64,000 nucleotides of DNA. It comes from Boesenbergia rotunda. Taxonomy: Eukaryota > Streptophyta > Magnoliopsida > Zingiberales > Zingiberaceae. The translations under genes and the position numbers were made by a program. Position 1 is the first letter of the stretch, and each line of letters starts with the position of its first letter. The notes beneath the pieces were generated by a model. The model ran no database searches and was not told where the DNA came from. It saw only the letters and a list, made by a program, of their open reading frames with translations. Positions 1 through 11,108 of the stretch are shown in pieces. The stretch lies in contig JAGFNQ010001197.1 of assembly GCA_024364735.1 (NCBI GenBank), positions 365,505 through 429,504 of the forward strand, written 5' to 3'.

Positions 1-1155
1 CGTATAACCCACAGGGAGTAATTGGTCTGCCCGGTAAACTAACATATAATCTCTAGTCCTTCTCAGGTACTTCAGTATATACTTTTCCATAGTCCAATGT
101 CCTTGTCTAGGGATACTCTGATATCTGCTAACCATGCCCATGGCAAAGCAGATATCCGGTCTCGTACACAGCATAGCATACATGAGGCTTCCTAAAACTG
201 ATGCATAAGGAACCGCCTTCATCTCCTCTATCTCCTTTGATGTTTTAGGACACATCTCCTTAGATAGAGGAACTCTATGCCTGAAAGCTAGAAAACCTTT
301 CTTGGAGTTTTCTATGCTAAAACAAGCCAGGACAGTGTTTATGTATGAAGCTTGGGATAAGCACAACATCCTTTTCTGGCGATCCTATATAACTTTGATC
401 CCAAGGATGTGCCCTGCTTCTCCCAAGTCATTCATATCAAACTGTTTGGACAACCATACCCTTATGTCTGACAACACACTGACATTGTTGCCAATGAGCA
501 AAATGTCATCTACGTATAGCACAAGAAATACCATTATGTTTCCGTCAAATCTCTTATATACACATGATTTATCCGAACTTTGAATAAATCCATATGACTA
601 GATTACCTCATCAAAGCGGATGTTCCAAGATTGCGAAGCTTGCTTCAATCCATAAATGGACCGATTAAGATTGCACACAAGATGCTCTTTGCCCTTCGCA
701 ATGAATCCCTCTGGTTGCTTCATGTAGATAGTCTCCTCAAGACTTCTGTTAAGGAAAGTTGTCTTGACGTCTATCTGTCATACCTCATAGTCCATATGAG
801 CGGCAATAGATAAGAGAATCTGGATACACTTAAGCATGGCTACCGGCGAAAAGGTCTCCTCATAATCGATACACTCTTTCTGAGTATACCCTTTTGCAAC
901 AAGCCTAGCTTTGAAGGTCTCAACCTTCCTATCTGATCCTGTCTTTCTCTTGTAGATCCACTTGCAACCAATGGCTTTTACACCATTGGGTGGTTCTACT
1001 AGCTCCCAGACGTGATTTGAATCCATAGATTCTATCTTAGAATTCATTGCCCTTTGCCAAGAATCCGTATCTTTATCTTGGAAAGCCTCGTCATAGGTCC
1101 AGGGATCCGGATCATGTTTGCCAGGGACCAAGTTCGAAGCCTCTCCCAAGAACAT
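1..1155 (-). pseudogene. copia I reverse transcriptase / RNase H (degenerate, partial)
   Basis: In copia elements this region copies the element RNA into DNA inside the virus-like particle. The N-terminal RT block at 1155-778 includes WKWIYK-like and ARLVAKGYTQ motifs followed by a YEETFSPVA-like block. The catalytic YVDD motif is at 505-516 on the minus strand within VLYVDDILLIG. The conserved GSLMYAM...RPDI block lies near 210-140, and the start of RNase H reaches the window edge. The frame changes between the 778-1155 segment and the YVDD segment, and several stops are present. It is recognisable as copia rather than gypsy RT from YVDD and the GSLMYAM block. Confidence 0.92.
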
Positions 1156-2210
1156 GAATCTTTCAGGTTGTCTAACAACTCTCCCACTACGATGAGGTAC
1201 GACCTATGTATCTTCTGTGACACGCGGTGCAGTGACTTGTGGTATATCCTCTTGTACAGTTTGTACTAAGGTCGGAACATCCCCTCTTAATTCCTCAAGA
1301 ACAAGTCTACTAATGGGCTTATGTTTCATCACATAGTCTTCCTCTAAGAATCTGGCATTCGTGCTAACGATTACCTTCTGATCCTTAGGACTATAGAACA
1401 GACCACCTTTCGTCCCTCTAGTATAGCCTACGAACAAGCGTACTTCTGTACGAGATTCCAACTTATCAATATCTCCCTTCAACACATGTGCTGGACTACC
1501 CCAAATCTGAATATGTCCTAGACTAGGCTTTCAGCCAGTCCACAAATCTGTGGGAGTAGAGGGTACTGACTTAGATGGAACCAAATTCAGTATGTATGTT
1601 GCCATTCCAGAGCATATCCCTAGAACGAATTTGGCAACTCAGAGTAGCTCATCATTGACCTAGCCATCTCCATAAGAGTCCTATTCCTTCTTTCTGCTAT
1701 ACCGTTCTGTTGGGGCGTACTGAGTGCAGACAATTGGGATTGAATCCCAGCCTCTGCTAAGTAAGTCCTAAACTCTCCCAAGAGGTACTCGCCACCACGA
1801 TCTGATCATAATGTCATGATACTTTTACCTCAATGTTTCTCCACATCAACCTTCAATTCTTTGAACTTATCAAAGCATTTAGACTTGCGGCACATCAGGT
1901 AAATGTACCCATACCTTGACTAATCATCTATAAAAGTGACAAAATATTCAAAGCCACCTCTAGCCTGGATAGACATAGGACCACACAAATCAGAATGAAC
2001 CAGTTCCAACACATCTTTGGCCTTATACCCCTTGGCTTTGAAAGACCACTTGGTCATCTTACCTTCCAAGCAAGATTCACAGGTTGGGAAGTCTTCCACC
2101 ACCAATGAACCCAAGGGCCCATCGGCTATCAACTTCTGAATCCTACTAAGGTTAATATGACCAAGCCTTAGATGCCAAAGATATGTTTGGTTTATCTTAG
2201 AAGGTTTCAT
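1156..2210 (-). pseudogene. copia I GAG-pre-integrase and integrase (degenerate)
   Basis: The open segment 2210-1920 has the GAG-pre-integrase signature WHLRLGHINLSRIQKL, then CESCLEGKM (the HHCC zinc-binding module) and LVHSDLCGPM, which holds the first catalytic Asp of the DDE triad. Continuing left, about 1900-1500 has frameshifts but still shows an SDRGGEY-like block and STPQQNGIAERRNRTL, holding the second Asp and the Glu. The C-terminal part 1485-1204 reads RLFVGYTRGTKGGLFY. Several reading-frame changes and stops between 1500 and 1920 make this a pseudogene. Confidence 0.9.
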
Positions 2211-2319
2211 TCACTTATTTTGGTATGATGATGTGCTATTAGCTTCTATTTGTATCGTGGGAGTTTTTGATTCTAGAGTATACAAATTGCCAACCATAGT
2301 ACCTGAACAGATAATCTCT

Positions 2320-2640
2320 CTATTTTTTTATAACAACTTTGTCATCAAAAGCAATAGAATATCCATCCTTTATTAATCTAGAAATTGAAACAAGGTTCTT
2401 TCTAAAAGAGGATACATATAGGTAATTTCTCAAAACCAAAATTTTATTCCTATCAGATGATAAATAAATGTCTCCCACTGCAATGGCCGTCACCTCTGTA
2501 GCATTGCCCATGTAGACGATGATTTCCCCATCAGCTAGTAGTCAGATTTCCTGGAACCCCTGCAAAGAGTTGCAGACATGATCAGTGACTCTCATATCTA
2601 CACACCAGGTACCGGTAGATAACACCGCTAAACATGTTTC
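2320..2640 (-). pseudogene. copia I aspartic protease (degenerate; catalytic motif lost)
   Basis: The minus strand reads WCVDMRVTDHVCNSLQGF at about 2610-2550, then a stop, then MGNATEVTAIAVGDIYL and the downstream NLVSISRL block. In the copia family the first block should contain the catalytic D-T/S-G triplet. Here it has become D-M-R, so the protease would be inactive even without the stop. Its place between the zinc knuckle and GAG-pre-integrase matches copia order. Confidence 0.85.
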
Positions 2641-3247
2641 AATGACTAAACAAGAAGAAATACCTTGTCTTGATGATGGGGATAGTTTGTCTTCCAGTGT
2701 CCAGTTTACTTACACGTGAAGCACTTGCCTCTCGGCTTCTTCACGGCAGTCCGAGGTTCCTGAAATCCTACCTCCTTCTTGGACCCACCTTGTTTCTTCT
2801 TTGTCTTGCCTTTCGGCATAGAAGTAGAAACCCTCTGAGCAACCAAGACCTAAAAACTCTAATGAAAAAGCCCCTCTGTCGCCTGGAGTTTTGCCAGCAA
2901 TTCCCCCAACGTATATATACGTTTGTTCATATTGTAGTTCAGGCGGAACTACTCAAAACTCCTAGGCAGAGACTGAAGAATGATATCGACCTGGGATTCC
3001 CCGTTGATCTTTGCTTCAAGGACCTTAAACTCATTAAGATGAGCAATCATCTTAAGGACATGATCCCTCACGGGTGTCCCCTCGACCATGGTAGTCGTCA
3101 TCAAGTTTTTCATCGCAAATTGCCTAGAGGCCCGATTCTGGTGTTCGAAGAGTTCCTTGAGGTTTATCATCATGTCATATGAGTGGGCATGGCCTGATGC
3201 TGATGTTGCAATACATTTGACATAGAAGCCAAAATGTAGCACCGTGC
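2641..3247 (-). pseudogene. copia I gag C-terminal part with broken zinc knuckle
   Basis: The segment at about 3180-2949 is a gag capsid-like part (Retrotran_gag_2/UBN2 type) with NLMTTTMVEGTPVRDHVLKM and LPRSFE blocks. Near 2760-2670 a CCHC-like run CFTCK-stop-TGHWKTNYP marks the zinc knuckle, interrupted by an in-frame stop. Another frame change lies near 3180, between MSNVLQHQHQ and the NLKELFEHQ block. The N-terminal part is at 22097-22308, beyond the Athila-1 insertion. Confidence 0.88.
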
Positions 3248-4945
3248 TGATAACATTCATTTTGTTGATTAAATTAGGCCCTCAAATCCATGTTTTGATC
3301 CATTTTCATATGCTTAAGTTTGAATTTGTATTAGGTTTCATGGATTGTCTCCATTTTAGCTTAAGATTCAATTCTTTCTATATTTAAGATGTTTTGGCAC
3401 TTAAATTTAATATCATTTTGTAGGTTTCAAATGAGCATGGACCTGGATCATATTGGGTCAAACTTGGGTCAGAATTGGATCCGGATCAAAGGGATCAAGC
3501 ATCGGATTAACATAGGCCGTCCATTCAAGAGAACGGTTAGATCTAAGCCATCCGCCAACTTCTTGTCGATCCAAGCTCAAGATAGACTTAATCAAGTTCA
3601 TGGATCAAGATCTGGAAGTTTGGGCCAGATCAGAGTTGATTCAGCCGTTAGATCAAGCACTAGAAGATCTAGACCGTCCAAGCTAGAGAAGAGAAGATCT
3701 AAGCCATCCGCTTCAGATCTGAGTGATCCGAGTTAAGGACAAGTAGATCAGAGCCCTTGATCAAGATCTGGGAAGTTTGGGTTCGATCTGATTTGATCAG
3801 ACTGTTGAATTGGATCAGAACAATCACAGCCGTTCATGTTTTCAAGTGGAAATTTAAATCAAAATTTTCTCCACGCCGGGCTCGTCGTCGCCAGATTGCT
3901 TCTCCTGCATCGTTTCAGTTCTTCTTCATTTTCCAATTTCGATCGGAGGCGGCCACCAGATCAAGTTCATCTTCAGATCTCAATCATCAAGCTCTGTTTC
4001 TGTGAGAGGATCACATTCCATCCGAATCTGAAAGCTCCGACGAGGGTTTCTCCGTGCGCTAGCTTCATCTGACCAGTCCTCACTCGATTTCACTTCTCCA
4101 TCAATCGGGTCAAGTCAGAGGGGTTCTCTGATCTGGATTCGAGGTTCCCTGTGCTTCTACTCGCCATCCGAATCATCACAGAAGGAAGGATCGGAAGGAG
4201 TCAGATTACATTTCAAGCTACGCGATTCAATCTCTGCAGCTGAGTTTTGGTCGATTCTCGAGCAAAGGGGTTCTAAGCTCGATCTTTGTGTGACGGCAAG
4301 GAGAAATCTTGGTGAAGAACTTGAACTGGTGTCCTTAGCTTGTAGATTCGTTTCTGTGTTCAATTCTGCAACGTCACAGTAGTTTTTCAGTCTGCGTTTC
4401 AGTTACTGATCGGTCCTTCGACCGATCCAGACAACACCTGATCGGTCATCAGTCTGATCAGTCTTGTATCTGATCGGTCAACCGACCGATCAGAAAATTT
4501 CCTGCACAAGCATACCCTGTTTCAGTTTCAGCTTACATTTAATTCTTTATTTCCGAATTTAGATACAGCTTAGTTTCATATCTGCAATAGATGTCCATTT
4601 TATACTTCAATCTTGCAATTTCAATGTGTCTTGTTCAATTTTCCTAGTTTGTAAGTTCAATTCTGCAATACCTAGTTTAACTCTACTTAGTTAAATCAAT
4701 TCCATTTGATTTGAAATTTTACTTTCATTCATACTTTCAAAACAAAACCCCCATTTTATCTCGAAAACCCAAAACATTTGACGACAAATAATTTTCAAAC
4801 TTGATTCAAACACTCACAACTAGTCCTTGGAAAAAAAAATATGACCTGAGGCCCCTATTCTATATTTCTATTTTGCTAGCAAGGGTTTTCAGCTATAAAT
4901 TCTAAATTTGAGTGCTCATCATGACACTGGTATTGGGCACCATCA
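3248..4945 (+). repeat. Athila-1 5' LTR
   Basis: A direct repeat of 13257-14889 plus 22039-22096, 1698 bp, bounded by TGATAAC and CCATCA and followed six bases later by the primer-binding site. It contains a GATCGGTC/GACCGATC inverted-motif cluster at about 4408-4495. Open frames inside it (3389-4072 region) are by-products of the LTR sequence; the same frames recur in the 3' LTR at 13403-14251, and I see no known domain in them. Confidence 0.95.
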
Positions 4946-4951
4946 AATTTT

Positions 4952-4968
4952 TGGCGCCGTTGTCGGGG
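4952..4968 (+). other. Athila-1 primer-binding site (tRNA-Asp)
   Basis: TGGCGCCGTTGTCGGGG is complementary to the 3' end of plant tRNA-Asp(GUC), including its CCA, with one mismatch (T in place of C at base 12). It begins six bases after the LTR end. It would prime minus-strand DNA synthesis. This primer choice is common in Athila-type elements. Confidence 0.88.
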
Positions 4969-5105
4969 AACTATCTAGTTGAGTTTGTTTAGTTTTAGCT
5001 TGCTTGCTTACTGTTATATCTTTTGATTCAGCTTGTGCGCTTATTTCTATATTTTTGTGATCTATCTTACTTGTTTCATTCTTCTATATACAGTTGCTGT
5101 GATTT

Positions 5106-7226
5106 TTGTATTTATGCATGACCAGATCTGCAGGTGGTATTCTAGAAGAGTTTGATCCTGAAATTGAAAGGACTTTCAGAGCAAGGAGGAACCAAATCAG
5201 TGCTTCAAAGGCTATCGCTATTCTTCCTACTCAGTCTATCTTAGCTTATTCAGTTGATCCTATGGCAGACCACCAGAAAACCATGAAGGAACTAGCAGCA
5301 CCAGATGATGCTTTTCAGTATTCCTGTATTGCCTACCCAGAGCTCACTGGAGATTTTGAATTAAGATCAGGACTTATTCATCTCTTGCCCAAATTTCAAG
5401 GTCAGTCTGGGGAGGATCCCAACAGACATTTACATGAGTTTCACGTTGTCTGCTCCACATGAAGCCTCAGGGGATTTCAGAGGAAGATATCAAGCTGAGG
5501 GCATTCCCATTTTCCCTGACTGGAGCAGCGAAGGATTGGTTTTACTACCTGCCTACTAGGCATGTTTTTAACTGGATTTCTATGAAGAAAGCGTTTTTGG
5601 AGAAGTACTTTCCAGCATCCAGGATAGCAATCATCAGAAAGAGTATATGTGGGATACAACAAGTAGTGGGAGAGACTTTGTATGACTACTGGGAAAGGTT
5701 CAACAAATTTTGTTCTAGTTGCCCACAGCACCAGATTAGTGAGCAGCTACTCATCCAATACTTTTATGAGGGACTTCTCCAGATGGACAGGATTATGATA
5801 GATGCTGCAGCAGGAGGTGCCCTAGTGAACAAAACACCAGATCAAGCTAGGGAGTTGATTTCAAACATGGCAGAGAACTCACAGCAATTTGAGAGTAGAG
5901 CTTTGACCACCAGAGGAGTTAATGAGGTTCAGATGATATCAAATGAGCAAAAGGAAATCAAGAATTCATTGATGGAGCTTACCTCCCTGGTGAAGCAAAT
6001 GACTCTAAATAATGTGAGCCAGGTCCAGAATTTTTCAGTACCACCACCTTCAAGCTAAGTGATGAGGTTATGCAGTATTTGTTCAAGCCAAGACCACAAT
6101 TCGGATCTATGTCCTAACCTCCAACAAGATGAGACATTAGCTGCATTGACTAGGGGACAATTCCAAGCCAAAAATAACCCCTACTCATCTACCTATAATC
6201 CAAGTTGGAGGGATCATCCAAACTTGAAGTATGACAATTCTTTTTATTAGCAAAACCCATCACAACAGCCCTATCAACAGCCCCAACCGAATTTCCAACA
6301 AAATAAGCAAGGGCAGCCACAAATTCAGCAATTTCAGCAACCTTTTCAAGGGAATCAACAAGGCTATCAAGGGAATTTGAATTTTCAGCAGCAATTTCAA
6401 CCATCTCAGCAAGTTTTCAACCCTTCAACCAAAACTTTCAGCCCCCAAATCAGAATTTCCAGCCCACACAATTTCAGCCCTTTCAACCACATCTTCAACC
6501 TCAACCTCAGAATTTTCAGAGCTACAATTCTCAATCATTTCAACCAAGTTCTCAGCAAAATTTTCAGCAATTTTCTCAACCCTTTCAACCCTATAATCAG
6601 CCCCAACAACCCTATTTTCAAGGTTCACAACAAGTTCAACAATTTTAACCGCCTCAATCATCATTTCAAAGCCAATCAAAGCCTCATGCTAACCAAGGAG
6701 GCTAGGGAGGCTCTAGTGGGGGAAATGTGCAACAACAAAAGATAGAAGAGATGCTTCAACAACTTTTGCAACAACAAAGAAATGATCCCACCATACAAAA
6801 CCTTGAGAGGCAAATTGGACAATTGGCTAGTGGGATGAACCGAATGCAAGCCCAAGGATCAAGCCAATTACCTTCTCAAGCTACTCCCAATCCAAAGGGA
6901 AACATTAGTGCTATTACTTTGAGGTGTGGGAAGGTGGCTTCAACTCAAAATGGTCCAAGAGCTGATTTTTCTGAAAACAGGACAACACCTTCATTTCCAG
7001 CCCCAAACAGCCCTGAAATCACTTCAAATTCAGTTGGTACCACCCCTAGTCCAAGCCTAACTCCTTCATCAAGTAATCCTGTGATTTTGGTGAAGAATGA
7101 AGGAGAAATTAGTGAAAAAGGAGAGTTTACAGCAGCTACTTCAGTGGGGAAATCAGTCCAAATTTTAGCTCCTCAACTTTCGGCTCAAGAGGAAGAATTA
7201 AGGGTTCCTTTCCCTTCCCCAGCGTA
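5106..7226 (+). pseudogene. Athila-1 gag polyprotein (broken)
   Basis: Gag would form the particle shell and bind element RNA. Reading starts ATGACCAGATCTGC near 5118. The capsid part runs through PYSLTGAAKDW-like, FLEKYFPASR and GETLYDYWERF blocks, typical of Athila. A one-base loss near 5459 shifts the frame (5106-5462 into 5459-6058). In-frame stops follow at 6056-6058 and 6248-6250. A CCHC zinc knuckle (C-x2-C-x4-H-x4-C) is intact at 6071-6112. A Gln/Phe/Pro-rich tract (about 6250-6650) crosses a further frame change near 6420 and a stop near 6646, then the reading goes on to LRCGK at about 6920. Another shift near 7210-7225 leads into protease. Confidence 0.92.
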
Positions 7227-7246
7227 AAACTCAAGTCAAGAAGCAG

Positions 7247-9168
7247 GTGGAGGAGGAGAAAGCTAAAGAATACAATGAGCTTGTGAAATTATTTAGTAAG
7301 GTGGAAATCAATGTACCCTTGTTGACCATGATAAAACAGATTCCTAAGTATGCAAAATTCCTCAAAGATTTATGTGTTCACAAGAAGAAGCTTAAGGAGA
7401 ATGAGTTCGTCAGCTTGGGGAAAAATGTTTCAGTACTTATCCACTCAATTCCTCAGAAATGTGAAGATCCAGGGGTTTTCACTGTGTCTTGTGAGATAAG
7501 GAGGACCATGTTCCATGATGCTATGTTGGATTTAGGAGCTTCCATAAATGTGATGCCCAGATCAGTCTTCCAGATGCTTGGTATTGGCACTCTACAGCCT
7601 ACTGGTGTGGTGATTCAGTTAGCAGACCGGAGTCAGACCAACCCAGTCGGTATAATTGAAGATGTGTTGGTAAAGGTAAAGGTGCTGATATTTCCTGCAG
7701 ATTTCTACATTTTGGACATGGAGGGAGACTACCTTGCACACAGATCTCCATTCATCCTAGGGAGGCCATTTTTAAAGACTGCAAGGACAAAGATAGATGT
7801 TTATGCTGGCACACTATCCATTGAGATTGGAGACACAGTAGTTCAATTTAGCATATTTGATGCCATGAAGCACCTTAGAGAGGACCACTCCATTATAAGC
7901 ATTGGGATTCTAGAGGAGTTGGATGATGCAGATATATTGGCTGAGGGAGCTTCATTTATGAATTCCAGAGGAGTTGGTATTTCAGAAGAGGCTGAAGTTG
8001 TAGTTGCTATTGAGGCTGAGGATGATTCAGAGGGTATTTCAGACTTACTTCTAAATGGAGAGGATTTTCTAGGTGTAGGGGATTGCATAGAGCCCCAAGG
8101 ACCACCTATTTCTATTGATATTTCAGAGGACTCAGAAGAGAGGTGTGTGAGTGTAGGGGATTGCACTGAGCCCCAAGGATCACCCATACCTAGTGAGCAG
8201 GCCCAGATTGAGCTTAAGCCACTACCAGATCATTTGAAGTATGTTTTTCTTGGAGAGGAGCAGAGTTTTCCAGTCATTATTGCTCAGCACTTGGAATCAG
8301 AGCAAGAAGAGAAATTATTGCAAGTCCTGAGGCAGCACAAGAAAGCTATTGGGTGGACTTTATCAGATATACCAGGTATTAGCCCAACTATCTGTATGCA
8401 CAGGATCTTTTTGGGGGAGAATGTTAAACCAGTGAGGCAGCCACAGAGGAGACTTAATCCACTCATTTTGGATGTTGTTAAGAAAGAGGTGACACAACTT
8501 CTACAGGCAGGTATCACTTACCCTATTTCTGATAGTCAGTGGGTTAGTCCCATACATGTGGTGCCCAAGAAATCTGGAGTTACAGTGGTGGAAAATGCAA
8601 GTAATGAGCTAGTGCCCACTAGAGTTAAAAATTCATGGAGAGTATGCATTGATTATAGGAAGCTAGACCAAGTCACGAGGAAGGATCACTTCCCATTGCC
8701 ATTTATTGATCAGATGCTTGAGAGGTTGGTAGGGAAGTCCCATTATTGCTTCTTGGACGGGTACGCAGGCTACTTCCAAATTTGTATTGACCCAGAGGAC
8801 CAGGAGAAGACCACCTTCACTTGTCCCTTGGGCATATTTGCCTACAGACGGATGCCATTTGGACTCTGCAACGCTCCAGGAACGTTTCAGCGATGCATGG
8901 TAAGTATATTTGGTGAGTTATTAGAGCATTGCATGGAGATCTTTATGGATGATTTTTCAGTTTTTGGCACGTCATTTGATTCATGTTTAGATAATTTGTC
9001 TAGGATTTTACACCGATGCATTGAGACTAACCTTGTACTTAATTTTGAAAAATGCCACTTTATGGTAGAGCATGGTATTGTATTAGGTCACATAGTCTCT
9101 AGAAGAGGTATTGAGGTAGATCCTGCAAAAATTAGTGTTATTTCTTCTTCATCTTACCCCCGTATGCG
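7247..9168 (+). pseudogene. Athila-1 protease and reverse transcriptase
   Basis: The open stretch gives about 640 residues. The aspartic protease motif D-L-G-A-S is at 7529-7543 (family form D-S/T/L-G). An acidic, low-complexity spacer of about 200 residues (about 7860-8210) includes two copies of GVGDC[I/T]EPQG-like sequence. RT begins near 8400, with YPISDSQWVSPIHVVPKK, WRVCIDYRKLD, FLDGYAGYFQI, FTCPLGIFAYRRMPFGLCNAP, and the catalytic FMDD box at 8942-8953. Gypsy RT normally has Y/F-x-DD, so the active site looks intact. A frameshift near a C5 run at about 9160 breaks the link to the RT connection and RNase H. Confidence 0.93.
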
Positions 9169-11108
9169 TACGGGATGTTCGTGCTTTTCTTGGACATGTA
9201 GGGTTCTATCGCAGGTTTATTAGAGACTTTAGCGATATTGCTCGGCCCTTAACAAGACTTTTGCAAAAAGATGTTGATTTTTGTTTTGATGATAAGTGCA
9301 AAGAAGCTTTTCACAGGCTAAGGGAGGCTCTTACCTCTGCTCCTATTATTAGATCACCTGACTGGAATTTACCATTTTAACTAATGTGTGATGCATCTAA
9401 CTTTGCTGTAGGAGCTGTTCTAGCACAGAGGGTGGAGGGAGCACCTCATGTCATATGTTATGCCTCCAAGACCCTAGATGCCGCCCAAGCCAATTACACC
9501 ACCACTGAAAAGGAGCTTCTTGCCATTGTTTTTGCTTTAGACCGTTTTAGATCTTATTTATTGTGCTCACATGTCATTGTTTTTTCTGATCATGCAGCTT
9601 TAAAGTACCTATTGAAGAAGCCAGATGCTAAGCCTAGGCTAATCAGATGGATGCTTCTACTCCAGGAGTTTGACTTGGAAATCAGAGATAGGAGTGACAA
9701 AGAAAACTTGGTTGCAGATCACCTGAGCAGAATTGAAGGAGATGGATCTCCTACCACCATTGATGATGACTTTAGAGATGAGCATCTTCTTGTAGTACAT
9801 GGTGAGTCACCTTGGTATGCAGACCTTGTTAATTTCTTAGCAGCACATGTTTTTCCTACACACTTTTCTAAAGCTCAAAAAGATAAACTTAAAAGTGATG
9901 CAAAATTCTATGTGTGGGATGACCCGTATTTATGGAAATTTTGTAATGATCAAATAATTAGGAGATGCATACCTGACCATGAGATTTGTTCAGTACTTAC
10001 TTTTTGCCATTCATCAGCATGTGGGGGACACTTTGGACCACAAAGAACAGCTAGGAAAGTTTTAGAGTGTGGATTGTATTGGCCCACCTTATTTCATGAT
10101 GCATATGTGTTTTATAAAAATTGTGATAGATGTCAGCGAACTGGGAACATAGGAGCTAGAAATGAGATGCCCCAACAGACTATGCTATATTGTGAGATTT
10201 TTGATGTTTGGGGTATAGACTTTATGGGACCTTTTCCTGCATCCTATGGATATTTGTATATTTTACTTGCTGTAGATTATGTTTCTAAATGGGTGGAGGT
10301 CATTCCCTCCAGGACTGATGACTCTTGTGTTGTTGTTAGTTTTGTCAGGTCACACATATTTTGCAGGTTTGGAATTCCCAGGGCTATAATAAGTGACCAA
10401 GGATCTCACTTTTGCAACAAATACATGAAGGCCCTACTTAGCAAATATGGGGTTGTACACAAGGTTTCTACTTCCTATCATCCCCAAACAAATGGCCAAG
10501 CCGAAATCTCAAATAGAGAAATCAAAGCAATTTTGGAAAAGACCGTTGGACCCAATAGAAAAGATTGGAGCAAGAGACTAGATGATGCACTATGGGCCTA
10601 TAGAACGACATTCAAGACACCAATTGGCATGTCTCCCTACCGGTTAGTGTATGGAAAAGCTTGTCATCTACCCGTGGAGATAGAGCACAAAGCATATTGG
10701 GCGGTGAAGGCTTGTAACTATGATGCTACCAAGGTGGGAGAAGAGAGGAAACTTCAACTTCAAGAGCTTGAAGAGATTAGACTAGAGGCATTTGAGAACT
10801 CAAGGATCTACAAGGAAAAGACCAAGAACTTCCATGACAAACACATAGTGAGGAAAGAATTTCAAATTGGTGACAAGGTCTTATTGTACAAGTCAAGGCT
10901 CAAGTTGATTAAGGGTAAGTTGAGGTCAAGGTGGGAAGGTCCATTTATTGTAACTAATATTTTTCCCTATGGTGTTGTTGAAATTAAAGATGAGGCTAAT
11001 GGATTTATGTGGAAAGTAAATGGCCACCGGCTTAAGAGATACTTTGAAGAACTAAAGGAGCTAGAGGTGGATGGAGTGGACATCAAAGATGCTATCTACC
11101 CAACCTAA
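9169..11108 (+). pseudogene. Athila-1 RNase H and integrase
   Basis: After the frameshift near 9160 the frame continues as VRDVRAFLGHVGFYRRF, the RT connection. One stop, TAA at 9378-9380, precedes MCDASNFAVGAVL, the RNase H start with its first Asp. Then come TEKELLAIVFALDRFR with the Glu and FSDHAALKYLL with the next Asp. Integrase follows, with an HHCC module (HSSACGGHFG ... CDRCQRTG) near 10000-10140. The DDE triad sits in WGIDFMGPF, ISDQGSHF and NGQAEISNREIK. The C-terminal end is a GDKVLLYKSR and WEGPF module, and no chromodomain is seen, as usual for Athila. The reading ends at TAA 11106-11108. Apart from the one stop, this 574-residue reading is intact. Confidence 0.93.

Larger units (their letters stand above)
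1..3247 (-). mobile_element. Ty1/copia element I (Tnt1/Tto1-like), pol plus gag C-terminal part
   Basis: Minus-strand reading from 3247 down to 1 gives gag, zinc knuckle, protease, GAG-pre-integrase, integrase, reverse transcriptase and the start of RNase H, which is copia gene order. The element runs off the left edge of the window, so its 3' LTR is not seen. Its gag is split at 3247/3248 by Athila-1 and resumes at 22097-22308 on the same strand. Across the junction the reading continues without a break once the target duplication is discounted (...DEKA on the right, CYILASMSNVLQ on the left). Stops and frameshifts are spread through the pol region, so the copy is dead. Confidence 0.93.

Noticed and set aside
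2670..3182. Plus-strand ORF of 170 codons
   Set aside because: It is the complement of copia I gag on the minus strand.
3389..4072. Protein-coding ORFs in the Athila-1 LTR
   Set aside because: They lie wholly in the LTR, recur in the 3' LTR, overlap in two frames and have no known domain.
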